The translations under genes and the position numbers were made by a program. Below the pieces are notes generated by a model. That model saw only the letters and a list, made by a program, of their open reading frames with translations, had not been told where the DNA came from and did not search any database. From contig JBPOJA010000002.1 in the NCBI GenBank assembly GCA_052034085.1, forward strand, positions 1 to 58,710: a DNA stretch of 58,710 nucleotides, written 5' to 3'. Positions 1-7,820 of the stretch are shown here, piece after piece. The stretch's first letter is position 1. The number at the start of each line of letters is the position of its first letter. Origin of the DNA: UBA1426 sp052034085. GTDB lineage: Bacteria; Bacillota; Clostridia; Peptostreptococcales; Anaerovoracaceae.

Positions 1-50
1 ACAGAGGGACAGGCCTTTTGACATATGTCAAAAGGCCTGTCCCTCTGTCA
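1..50. repeat. REP-like palindrome, left window edge
   Basis: Positions 1-48 form a perfect inverted repeat centred on ACATATGT (21-28), and 49-50 continue the unit, so two bases of a 52-bp palindrome are cut off by the window edge. Each arm is a unit of the kind TGACAGRGGGACAGSCCTT followed by TTGACA. The same palindrome, with a few base differences between units but each internally symmetric, closes the right end of the window, and four single units lie at 4220-4403. Seen directly; the interpretation as a dispersed high-copy REP-type element is inference. It sits immediately after the stop codon region of the ABC permease and could fold as a long hairpin in RNA. Confidence 0.85.
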
Positions 51-56
51 TATTTA

Positions 57-1379
57 TTACTCATTCCTCAAACTTTCTAAAGCTGACAGCCTCATAGCCC
101 TTCTTGCAGGCGAATATCCTGATATAAGCCCTATTAGTGTGGCAAATGCAAGTCCTGCAAAGGCCAGCCATACGGGTATGATGGAGATTTTCGAAATGCC
201 GCCGCCCATGAAATCCTGAAATATGCCCGTTAACACTGTGTTCATAAGCATGGACAGAAGATAACTGATGGCCACACCGAAAAGCCCGCCGAAGAAGCCT
301 ATCATGCCGGCTTCCAGCAAAAACATCCGTCTTATATCCGGCAGGTTTGCGCCGATTACCTTCATAATGCCAATTTCTTTGGTTCGCTCATAGATAGACA
401 TTATCATGGTATTGGTTATCCCCAGAGCAGCAACAAACAATGATATAGCTCCGATGCCTCCAAAGACGGCCTGCACCATCCTGGCCTGGTCTTTCATGGC
501 TTCCAGCCAGTCGTTTAAACTGCTGGTCTGAAATCCCATGTCCCTGATTGTATCGCTGACTTTCTGCACATCATTTATGTTCTTAACATAAACCATGACC
601 TGATTATACGTGGGCTGGCTTTGAACAGGCTCTTTTCTCGCCTTCCTCAGGTCCTCCTGAATTTTCTTCATGGACTCGAGATCCGTGTACACATAATAAG
701 CAGTTTCATTGTTGGGATTGGCCAAAAGCCCCACACCTTTCGCCTTATATTGTTTGTAATCTATCTTTTCGCCATAGCGGTGTTTCTGTCCGTATTCATA
801 GTCACCGGTCAAAATGATATTGTTGCTCAGGACATCAACCTGGGTTTCGCCGCCGCCACCCCACATATTTTTCTTCGGGTTGTAAAACCAGGAGGGAATC
901 TGATTTCCGAAAACCAGATTGAATTTATCTCCTGCTTCAAGCAGCCTGCCCTCCGCCAGCTCATAGCCAAATTTCTGCATAACTTCGGGCCTCATGCCTA
1001 CCACACTGGTCTGGGCAACATATTTGCCTATTACTATGGTCAGATATTCTTCAATTTTGGGGGATGCCGCCTCCACTCCCTTGATCTTTTCTATGGCAAC
1101 TACGGCTTTATCATCTAAGCGAGCCTGTTTGTCACCGCCGCCGCCACCCGGGAGATAGTCAATCATTCCTCCGCCAAAAGACCCGTAGACATTGACAAGA
1201 TGCAGGTCACCATAACTTGCAATCTGCTCCTCAAAGCTTTTGGACATGCCAAAGCCTATAGACAACATAACCAGAATGGCACAGGTGCCCACTATTACAC
1301 CCGTTACAGCCAAAATGGTTCTGGTCTTTCGTCTAAGCAGGTTGCGCAGCCCAAGCTCCAGCAGGTCCCTACTATTCAT
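57..1379 (-). CDS. ABC transporter permease, FtsX/MacB-like
   Basis: A 440-residue inner-membrane permease of the FtsX/MacB superfamily. One membrane segment lies near residues 20-45, followed by a large extracytoplasmic domain (about 50-310, MacB-type periplasmic core), then three membrane segments near 312-335, 355-385 and 400-425. The region before the second membrane segment and the motif ERTKEIGIMKVIGA around 330 are typical of this family. The outer domain carries two unusual glycine runs (GGGGG near residue 80 and GGGG near 175). It overlaps the 3' end of the surface-protein gene by 8 bases and is the last gene of a three-gene operon with that protein and an ATPase. Substrate unknown; lipoprotein/peptide export or surface-protein handling is likely from the family. 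Confidence 0.85.
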   Translation of the reverse strand: MNSRDLLELGLRNLLRRKTRTILAVTGVIVGTCAILVMLSIGFGMSKSFEEQIASYGDLHLVNVYGSFGGGMIDYLPGGGGGDKQARLDDKAVVAIEKIKGVEAASPKIEEYLTIVIGKYVAQTSVVGMRPEVMQKFGYELAEGRLLEAGDKFNLVFGNQIPSWFYNPKKNMWGGGGETQVDVLSNNIILTGDYEYGQKHRYGEKIDYKQYKAKGVGLLANPNNETAYYVYTDLESMKKIQEDLRKARKEPVQSQPTYNQVMVYVKNINDVQKVSDTIRDMGFQTSSLNDWLEAMKDQARMVQAVFGGIGAISLFVAALGITNTMIMSIYERTKEIGIMKVIGANLPDIRRMFLLEAGMIGFFGGLFGVAISYLLSMLMNTVLTGIFQDFMGGGISKISIIPVWLAFAGLAFATLIGLISGYSPARRAMRLSALESLRNE

Positions 1380-3402
1380 CTATTTCCAGCTCCTTTTGCA
1401 TTCTCTTTTTTCTGCGAATGCGGAAAGCCACTATTGCACCTGCTCCTATAACGACTGCGGCAGGTATCACGATTTTCCATGGGAAGGCACTTTTTTCCTC
1501 GAAGTCATCGGGAGGAATTATGTCACCGTCCCAGTCAGGCATTTCCATAACATTGAACTCAAACTCTTTCTCCACGACCTGCTCATGGCCGGAAACGTCC
1601 TCGTATGTAAAAATGACTTTGCCTTGCATCAATCCGATTTCTCTTGGAATAAATGAAAAATCATAGGAGTTTTCTGTGCCCGGTTCCATATTTCCCACAT
1701 AATCCGTATTGGACTCCATTGTGTCGAAATTTCCGTCTGCAGTGATGCGCAGGTTGTTCAGTCTGGTTTTACCCATATTGTAAAAACCTACAGAAGCTCC
1801 GCTTTGCATTCCTACATATAATTCGGGGGGCGAAAGAATATCATCTATGACCAGTCTGGTGTCCTGCATGACGGGGATGGATACGATATCATTTGAGGAA
1901 AATGCGTTGCCTTCGCTGTCTTCATAGGACATGGCAATGTTCAGGGATGTAGTTTTCTGCTCCGCATCAGGCCTGACACTCAGGAACATACTTTTACCGG
2001 CGCTACTGCCTTTGCCGATGCTGTCAATAAAAAATGAATTGCTGGACCTGACGGGAATGAATGTTCCATCGCCCGATTCAAGTGTCAGCTTGATATTCCT
2101 TAAAACATGGGATGTACTGGTATTTCTTAAAACCAAATCGAGTTTAAATTCTTCTCCCGCCTTAGCATAGGAACCGCCAAAAGCATAGCTTTCAACCATC
2201 AGCTGGGGTGTTTTTATGGAATCGCTTCCCTGATTCCTGACATATACAGAAGCGTACTGAAAGATCCCTTCCTGGTTGCCTGCGACAGATTCTGCTCCGA
2301 TTTTTATCGAGTAAGCTGACTCCGCTAAACTTTCTTTGGCAATGAAGCCTATCGCATAGCTCTTGCTTTCGCCTTTGGCCAGATTCTTTTCTATGAAAGT
2401 TTTTTGAGTTGTATTTAAAATTTCACCTTCGGCATCTGCAAATATTTTTATCTGCCCTGTACCGGCATCTCCATTGTTTGTCACCTTGAAATTCAAAATA
2501 AACCTTTCACCTGCATTGACAGATGCCGGAATGTTCACATCACTTATGGAAAGTCCTGAAATCGACTGAGAATCTCCACTGCTCCCTCTTACGGGTATAT
2601 ATATGGTCTGTTCTATGCTTCTTTGCGAGTTGCTGAAATCCAAAAACTCCATACTTACCGTAAATGGATAGTTTCTGGTTTCAATCTTGCCGTCTGCGGC
2701 CAGGGGAAATGTCAGGCCTTTGCTGTCTCCGATTCTGACATAGCCTACATTCTGACTGTTGCTACCGTTATTTATGGTGATACCGTCGGGAAGGCCGAGA
2801 GTGACAATGGTATTTTTCATTACGGTATTCCCTGAGTTGACGAAATTTATGGTCAGATTGTTGACACTCCCTGCTTCTATGGCATCAGACGGACTGAGCT
2901 TGTAAACCATTTCGTATGCCGGCGTATAAACAATATTTTCTCCCGCATCCGCTCCGGGTGTCATTGTCTTTTTTATCAGTCTGAGTTCAAGGTTCGCAGA
3001 TTTGAGCACGCTGCCGTCTGCTCCGCTTACCAGGATGACCGGGATCTGATAATCTTCCACTTCCGCATTTTTTGCCACATCAATAAGGAACAAAACTTCA
3101 GTGGAGGCTCCCGGCTCCAGGCTGATTTTCGCAGTGGACGGCTTTGGCTCCTTGACAGGACCCGAGCTCTGGGGCAGGCCAGTCTTGGGTGTGAATATCT
3201 GAGTGGTATTCCCTTTATTTTCAACCCGCATGGAAAGCTGAACCCCGATATCGCCCGGCATGGCGAAATAACCTCCGGTCTGGCTGATTTTCAGATTTAC
3301 TGTTTCCGCACCGTAAGAAAAGGTGCCTGTGAGCAAAACTGCCAGCAAGAGCATGGCAATAATCGGCCCCAAGTTGATTTTTTCCTTATATTTTCTTTTC
3401 AT
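1372..3402 (-). CDS. Membrane-anchored CARDB/COG1361-like surface protein
   Basis: A 676-residue secreted protein. Residues 1-32 are a signal peptide (basic start, then a leucine-rich core ending near TFSYGAE). The body looks like repeated Ig-like beta domains of the CARDB / alpha-galactosidase NEW3 kind (COG1361), with recurring phrases about every 110-130 residues such as VNSGN, VTNNGDAG and LRNTSTSH. A proline-rich acidic linker precedes a single membrane helix near 645-662 and a basic tail (RIRRKKRMQK), so most of the protein faces outside. It overlaps the ATPase gene by ATGA and the permease gene by 8 bases, so the three are translationally coupled. Proteins of this type often accompany MacB-like permeases in Clostridia; it may replace the membrane-fusion subunit. 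Function is inferred from context. Confidence 0.75.
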   Translation of the reverse strand: MKRKYKEKINLGPIIAMLLLAVLLTGTFSYGAETVNLKISQTGGYFAMPGDIGVQLSMRVENKGNTTQIFTPKTGLPQSSGPVKEPKPSTAKISLEPGASTEVLFLIDVAKNAEVEDYQIPVILVSGADGSVLKSANLELRLIKKTMTPGADAGENIVYTPAYEMVYKLSPSDAIEAGSVNNLTINFVNSGNTVMKNTIVTLGLPDGITINNGSNSQNVGYVRIGDSKGLTFPLAADGKIETRNYPFTVSMEFLDFSNSQRSIEQTIYIPVRGSSGDSQSISGLSISDVNIPASVNAGERFILNFKVTNNGDAGTGQIKIFADAEGEILNTTQKTFIEKNLAKGESKSYAIGFIAKESLAESAYSIKIGAESVAGNQEGIFQYASVYVRNQGSDSIKTPQLMVESYAFGGSYAKAGEEFKLDLVLRNTSTSHVLRNIKLTLESGDGTFIPVRSSNSFFIDSIGKGSSAGKSMFLSVRPDAEQKTTSLNIAMSYEDSEGNAFSSNDIVSIPVMQDTRLVIDDILSPPELYVGMQSGASVGFYNMGKTRLNNLRITADGNFDTMESNTDYVGNMEPGTENSYDFSFIPREIGLMQGKVIFTYEDVSGHEQVVEKEFEFNVMEMPDWDGDIIPPDDFEEKSAFPWKIVIPAAVVIGAGAIVAFRIRRKKRMQKELEIDE

Positions 3403-4106
3403 TGAACGTCTTCTCTCTTTCTGTTATCTTCAATATTTACAATGTTACCATCCATAATTGTTACTATTCGATCTCCGAACGATGCAATATTCGGGTCGTG
3501 GGTTACTATGAGAAGTGTCTGTCCGTTTTTTCTGACCATATCTGTAATCAGTGTCATTACTTCTTTTGAGGTAGTGGAGTCAAGGTTCCCCGTTGGTTCA
3601 TCCGCAAAAATAATCTTCGGCTTAGTCACCAGGGCTCTGGCTATGCCAACTCTCTGCTGCTGGCCGCCGCTCATCCGGCCGGGCAATCTGTTATCAAAGC
3701 CCACCAATCCCACTGCTTTCAGCATCTCCCTTGCGGCTTTCTCTCTTTTCTTTCTCTCCATTCCCTGAAATATCAGGGGCAGGCTTACGTTTTCCATGGC
3801 ACTTAACATGGGAATCAGATGGAAGGATTGAAAAATAAAGCCAATATTTTTCTGCCGGAACAAGGTGACTCTTTCTTCGTTGAGTTTATGTACCGCGACA
3901 TTGCCAATATTTATCTCCCCGCGGGTGGGTTTTTCCAGTCCTGCAACCATGTTTAAAAAGGTGGATTTCCCTGATCCCGATGCGCCAATCAGGCAGAGAA
4001 TCTCCCCCTTTTGAATGTCCAGGCTTACGTTATCCAGGGCTATGACTTTTTCCTCACCCATGGTATAAACCTTTCTTAAATTTTTAACTTCTATCAAGGG
4101 TTTCAC
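3399..4106 (-). CDS. ABC transporter ATP-binding protein (LolD/MacB type)
   Basis: ATPase subunit that energises the adjacent FtsX-like permease in the cytoplasm. Walker A GASGSGKST near residue 40, signature LSGG-like GRMSGGQQQRV near 140 and Walker B IIFADEPTGNLDS near 165 are intact; the motif Q-loop QSFHLIPMLSAMENV is typical of the LolD/MacB/YknY group. An in-frame ATG lies at 4118, but a GAGG six bases before a GTG at 4106 makes MKPLIEVKNL the more likely start, giving 235 residues, normal for the family. First gene of the operon; the gene behind it overlaps its stop by ATGA. No obvious strong promoter was recognised in 4119-4171. Confidence 0.9.
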   Translation of the reverse strand: MKPLIEVKNLRKVYTMGEEKVIALDNVSLDIQKGEILCLIGASGSGKSTFLNMVAGLEKPTRGEINIGNVAVHKLNEERVTLFRQKNIGFIFQSFHLIPMLSAMENVSLPLIFQGMERKKREKAAREMLKAVGLVGFDNRLPGRMSGGQQQRVGIARALVTKPKIIFADEPTGNLDSTTSKEVMTLITDMVRKNGQTLLIVTHDPNIASFGDRIVTIMDGNIVNIEDNRKREDVQ

Positions 4107-4209
4107 ATCATACCTCATTCGATTTTGTTATTATTTTAACGGCAAGATATTCTACCACAATTTAGACTTTATTACTCAACTTTTGTTCCCCTTGCAAAGA
4201 AATATTTCG

Positions 4210-4413
4210 TGACAGGGTATGACAGGGGGACAGCCCTTTTGACACAAAAAAATATGACAGAGGGACAGCCTTTTTGACACAAAAAAATGAAGCCGGAAAT
4301 ACGAATACTTCCGGCTTTTTGCTGTTTTGGCATTAGACATGTCAAAAGAGCTGTCCCCCTGTCATATGGCATTAGACATGTCAAAAGGGCTGTCCCCCTG
4401 TCATACCCTGTCA
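4210..4413. repeat. Composite REP-like element around the tyrS terminator
   Basis: Two direct 25-base units at 4220-4244 and 4255-4279 are followed, after a GC-rich hairpin, by two inverted units at 4340-4364 and 4379-4403. The outermost ten bases, TGACAGGGTA (4210-4219) and TACCCTGTCA (4404-4413), are also inverted copies, so the whole 204-bp block is an inverted repeat with two units per arm. Units differ from one another at one to three positions (GGGGG/GAGGG, CCC/CCT, GGG/GAG). Linkers of each pair resemble one another (CAAAAAAATA and CAAAAAAATG on one arm, CATTAGACA twice on the other). The block directly abuts the tyrS stop codon. Seen directly; mobility by a REP-associated transposase is inference and no transposase is present here. 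Confidence 0.85.
4281..4317 (-). terminator. Intrinsic terminator after tyrS
   Basis: Nine-base-pair stem AAGCCGGAA / TTCCGGCTT (4290-4298 and 4309-4317) with a ten-base loop. On the minus strand the stem is followed by CA and seven T, so it fits as the end of the prfA-tsaC-rpiB/upp-tyrS transcript. On the plus strand it has a T run too, so it may work both ways. It sits in the centre of the REP composite. Confidence 0.75.
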
Positions 4414-5673
4414 TCATTCCAGTTCAATCAAGTGGAAGGTCTTTTTGCCTCGTTTAATCAACAGTTTTCCGTCCTCAAACAGGTCTTCCGTAACCATCAG
4501 GTCGGCACTTTCAACTTTTTCATCTCTTACGGTTAATCCGCCCTGCTCTATTGTTCTGAACCCTTCGCCTTTACTTGGCACCAGGCCGATTTCAGCGATA
4601 AGGGTAACAATTCCGATGCCTTCACCTTTAAACCTGTCTCTGCTCATTATTGTTTTTGGCACATCGTCCAGGCTTCCGCCGCCACTGAACAAAGCCCTTG
4701 AAGCTTCCTGTGCCTTTGTGGCTTCTTCTTCACCGTGAACCAGCTGTGTTACCTCATAGGCCAATATCTCTTTTGCCTTGTTTATCTCCTCTCCCGGAAG
4801 GGATGAAAGCCTTTCAACTTCATCCATAGGGATAAAGGTCAGCATGGACAGGCACATTTTTACATCTGCGTCCTCCACATTTCTCCAGTACTGATAAAAC
4901 TCATAAGGACTCGTCTTTTCGGCATCCAGCCATAAAGCTCCTTTTTGGGTTTTACCCATCTTCTGACCTTCACTGTTTGCAAGAAGAGTAAATGTCATTC
5001 CGTAGGCCTTTTCCTGCTTCTCCCTTCTGATGAGGTCAACTCCGGCAATAATGTTTGACCACTGGTCATCGCCACCAAACTGCATTTTGCAGTTGTAACG
5101 GTTGTGAAGCTCCAAAAAGTCATATGCCTGCATCAGCATGTAGTTGAACTCCAGAAAGGTCAGTCCCTGTTCCAGACGAAGCTTATAGCTTTCCGCCGTC
5201 AGCATCCTGTTTACTGAAAAGTGCTTGCCTATCCTTCTCAGAAAATCAACATAGTTCAGGTCAAGAAGCCAGTTGGCATTATTATCTACTATGGCTTTGC
5301 CATCAGAAAAATCAATGTATTTCCCAAAAAGCCTCAGGAACTTTTCACCATAGGCCTGTATGGTTTCCTGGCTCATCATCTGCCGCATATCCGTTCTGCC
5401 TGAAGGGTCTCCCACCATAGTCGTACCGCCTCCAACCAGGACTATAGGTATATGGCCGAATTTCTGCATATACATCATGGCGATGATCTGGATAAAATGG
5501 CCCACATGAAGAGAATCCGCCGTTGGGTCAAAGCCTATATAGAAAACAACTTTCTCATTGGCAAAAAGTTCCCTCATTTCCTCTTCATGAGTAGTCTGTT
5601 TGATAAAGCCTCTTTCCATAAGCACATCTAAAACATTAGTGTGCCTGCTCACATTGTCACTGATTTTGTACAT
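4414..5673 (-). CDS. tyrS: Tyrosyl-tRNA synthetase
   Basis: Class I aminoacyl-tRNA synthetase that charges tRNA-Tyr; 419 residues, the usual bacterial length. The HIGH-type motif is HVGH at residues 56-59, preceded by YIGFDPTADS, and the KMSKS-type motif is KMGKT near residue 240. The tyrosine-binding region (NYMLMQAYDF) and a C-terminal S4-like RNA-binding domain (about 350-419) are present. It lies 34 bases behind the rpiB-upp gene with no room for the T-box leader that usually controls tyrS in Firmicutes, so it is presumably co-transcribed with prfA, tsaC and rpiB-upp. Its stop codon touches a REP-like block. Confidence 0.97.
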   Translation of the reverse strand: MYKISDNVSRHTNVLDVLMERGFIKQTTHEEEMRELFANEKVVFYIGFDPTADSLHVGHFIQIIAMMYMQKFGHIPIVLVGGGTTMVGDPSGRTDMRQMMSQETIQAYGEKFLRLFGKYIDFSDGKAIVDNNANWLLDLNYVDFLRRIGKHFSVNRMLTAESYKLRLEQGLTFLEFNYMLMQAYDFLELHNRYNCKMQFGGDDQWSNIIAGVDLIRREKQEKAYGMTFTLLANSEGQKMGKTQKGALWLDAEKTSPYEFYQYWRNVEDADVKMCLSMLTFIPMDEVERLSSLPGEEINKAKEILAYEVTQLVHGEEEATKAQEASRALFSGGGSLDDVPKTIMSRDRFKGEGIGIVTLIAEIGLVPSKGEGFRTIEQGGLTVRDEKVESADLMVTEDLFEDGKLLIKRGKKTFHLIELE

Positions 5674-5707
5674 ATCAATCTCCTGTCTGATTCTACCGAC
5701 CTAATAC

Positions 5708-6799
5708 CTATCTGGTTCCGAACAGCCTGTCTCCCGCATCTCCCAGTCCCGGAATTATGTATGCATTTTCATTCAGGTGGCTGTCCTTTGCCGCTATAAA
5801 AATATCAACCTCGGGATGAGCATCATGTAACACCTTTATACCCTCAGGTGCCGCAATCAGACACATGAAAATTATATTTTTCCCGCCCCTGTCTTTTATG
5901 AAGTCAATGGAGGCCGCCGCCGATCCTCCCGTTGCAAGCATGGGGTCCACAACGAAAATTTGCCTGTCTGCAATGTCAGAAGGAAGCTTGCAGTAATACT
6001 CTATGGGTTTGTGGCTGTCCGGATCTCTGTATATTCCAATGTGACCCACTTTTGCGTTTGGCACCAGGGCCTGCATACCCTCCACCATTCCCAGGCCCGC
6101 CCTTAATATGGGTACAATGGCTATATCCTCGCCTTCCAGCATGCGCATTGTGGCCTTGCACATGGGGGTTTCAATTTCCACATCCTTTAAAGGCAATCCT
6201 CTGGTAGCTTCAAAAGTCATCAACATGGATATTTCCTTTACCAGCTCCCTGAAATCTTTTGTGCTTGTGTTTTTATCCCTCAGAATTGCCAGCTTGTGCT
6301 GAATCAGGGGATGATCAAATACATATACGTTTCCCATGCCATTCTCCTTTTCAATATTTTCTATTTCAAGAGTCTGAATAAGGTCAACCCTCCTCTTATG
6401 TCTGCCCCCTTCAAACTCGGTTGAAAGCCATATGTCCACTATGGGTCTGGCCTCTTCAAAAGAGAGAACCCTGCCGCCCAGAGCCAGAACATTGGCATCA
6501 TTATGCTTCCTGCTCATTTCCGCCATAAATGTATTGGTGGCAAGAGCCGCTCTGATGCCTTTGACTTTGTTGGCTGCTATGGATATACCTATGCCTGTAC
6601 CACAGAAAACTATGCCCCTGTCGGCCTCGCCGTCGGCAATCATGCGTCCGCATTTGTAGCCATAAAGAGGATAATCCACAGAATCTTCCCCATAGGTTCC
6701 TATGTCTGTTATTTCCAAATCTTTCCGGTCTGCCAGATATTTTTTTATGTCTTCTTTCAACTGGTAACCACCGTGATCTGCCGCCAGAACTAATTTCAT
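5708..6799 (-). CDS. Fusion of ribose-5-phosphate isomerase B and uracil phosphoribosyltransferase
   Basis: One open frame of 363 residues joins two enzymes. Residues 1-154 are RpiB (start KLVLAADHGGYQLK, catalytic-loop GIVFCGTGIGIS, and HNDANVLALGGR), which interconverts ribose 5-phosphate and ribulose 5-phosphate. Residues 155-363 are Upp, with the UPRT motifs ILRAGLGMVEG and the PRPP loop VVDPMLATGGSA, making UMP from uracil and PRPP; that part is 209 residues, the exact usual length of free Upp. The two are adjacent separate genes in many Firmicutes. At the junction the DNA still holds an AAGGAG six bases before the Met155 codon (ATG at 6337), so a free Upp could also be made. Start overlaps the tsaC stop by ATGA. 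The frame is open with no sign of a sequencing gap, although a lost stop codon by error cannot be excluded. Confidence 0.9.
   Translation of the reverse strand: MKLVLAADHGGYQLKEDIKKYLADRKDLEITDIGTYGEDSVDYPLYGYKCGRMIADGEADRGIVFCGTGIGISIAANKVKGIRAALATNTFMAEMSRKHNDANVLALGGRVLSFEEARPIVDIWLSTEFEGGRHKRRVDLIQTLEIENIEKENGMGNVYVFDHPLIQHKLAILRDKNTSTKDFRELVKEISMLMTFEATRGLPLKDVEIETPMCKATMRMLEGEDIAIVPILRAGLGMVEGMQALVPNAKVGHIGIYRDPDSHKPIEYYCKLPSDIADRQIFVVDPMLATGGSAAASIDFIKDRGGKNIIFMCLIAAPEGIKVLHDAHPEVDIFIAAKDSHLNENAYIIPGLGDAGDRLFGTR
6337..6350 (-). promoter_or_regulatory. Internal ribosome binding site at the RpiB-Upp junction
   Basis: On the minus strand AAAAGGAG (6344-6350 region) is followed by AATGGC and ATG at 6337, the codon for Met155 of the fusion. 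Spacing of six is ideal. It looks like the relic, or still active, start signal of a free-standing upp gene. Confidence 0.6.
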
Positions 6800-7818
6800 A
6801 AGCTTGCCTCCTCTTCTCCTTCCGTTACCGACCTGCAGTTATGGCCGGCCGCCTTTAGCATTCTGTTCATAAGGGCAAAGCCCACCGAATCATTTTCATC
6901 CGGGGCAGTTGCAATTATTAAATCCATCCCGGCTGCATCCATCTGCCTCAATTTATCAAAAAAACTCTTTGCCGCTTCCGCCGGGCTTTCAGCCGCCACA
7001 TCGATAACACCAATTTTTTTATTGCCGCTTTCGGCAGTCAGCCTCATTATTTCATTGAGAACTGCCCGTCTCCTGCCCTTAAGTAAAAGCATTTCAGCCT
7101 TGGGCCGATAATGAGCGTATTTGGTTCCAGGAGACCTGGGCGCTTCTTCTTCCTGAATACCTCCCCCTATTTCCACATCTTTGGAAAGAGCCCGGCTCAA
7201 AGCTTCCTTTGTAATAATTCCCGGCCTAAGTATAACAGGGGAGGAACCTGTCATGTCCAGCACTGTGGACTCGATTCCTACCCTGCAATCTTCACCAATT
7301 AAAATAACATCAATCCGCCCGTCTAAATCAGCCACCACATGTTCCCCTTTTGTAGGGCTGGGGCTGCCTGAAATATTGGCACTGGGTGCGGCCACAGCCG
7401 TCCCCGACTGCCTGATTAGTTCCAATGCCACTTCAGAATCGGGCATGCGCACCGCAACTGTGTTAAGTCCTCCCGTAGTTACGGAGGGGACCAACGATTT
7501 CTTCGGCAAAATCATTGTTAACGGCCCGGGCCAGAATTCTTTTGCCAGAAGCGCCACATCATCAGCTATATCATCCGTCAGCAGCTGCAGATCCTCCAAG
7601 CGGCATATGTGTACAATTATTGGATTGTCAGAAGGTCTGCCCTTGGCCTCATAAATTTTTGATACTGCCCGGCTGTTAAGAGCATCTGCTCCAAGCCCGT
7701 ACACTGTCTCCGTGGGAAAAGCCACCAGACCACCGTCTTTCAGCACGCGGGCTGCTTCTCCAATTTCTTCGGCTTTTGCCGCATCCTTATTTCTGACATC
7801 GTAAATTTGTGTTTTCAT
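6796..7818 (-). CDS. tsaC: Threonylcarbamoyl-AMP synthase, Sua5 type
   Basis: Makes threonylcarbamoyl-AMP from threonine, bicarbonate and ATP for the t6A37 modification of ANN-decoding tRNAs. The N-terminal YrdC domain (about 15-200) carries FPTETVYGLGADA, KGRPSDNPIIVHI and the substrate region VAVRMPDSEVA and APSANISG. The protein is 340 residues, so it is the long Sua5 form with a C-terminal Sua5 domain (about 240-340), joined by the conserved linker SPGTKYAHYRPKA. It starts 2 bases after prfA and its stop overlaps the start of rpiB-upp, matching the frequent Firmicute order prfA-(prmC)-sua5-rpiB-upp. Confidence 0.95.
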   Translation of the reverse strand: MKTQIYDVRNKDAAKAEEIGEAARVLKDGGLVAFPTETVYGLGADALNSRAVSKIYEAKGRPSDNPIIVHICRLEDLQLLTDDIADDVALLAKEFWPGPLTMILPKKSLVPSVTTGGLNTVAVRMPDSEVALELIRQSGTAVAAPSANISGSPSPTKGEHVVADLDGRIDVILIGEDCRVGIESTVLDMTGSSPVILRPGIITKEALSRALSKDVEIGGGIQEEEAPRSPGTKYAHYRPKAEMLLLKGRRRAVLNEIMRLTAESGNKKIGVIDVAAESPAEAAKSFFDKLRQMDAAGMDLIIATAPDENDSVGFALMNRMLKAAGHNCRSVTEGEEEASL

Positions 7819-7820
7819 AA

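Noticed and set aside
621..1118. 165-residue plus-strand frame opposite the ABC permease
   Set aside because: No ribosome site, no family resemblance, and lies wholly antisense to a well-supported gene.
4172..4417. 81-residue minus-strand frame with internal repeats (YDRGTALLTCLMP twice)
   Set aside because: It is translation of the REP units and the tyrS terminator, not a gene.
5674..5707. T-box riboswitch for tyrS
   Set aside because: Only 34 bases separate tyrS from upp, too short for a T-box, and no TGGNACCGCG-type sequence is seen.
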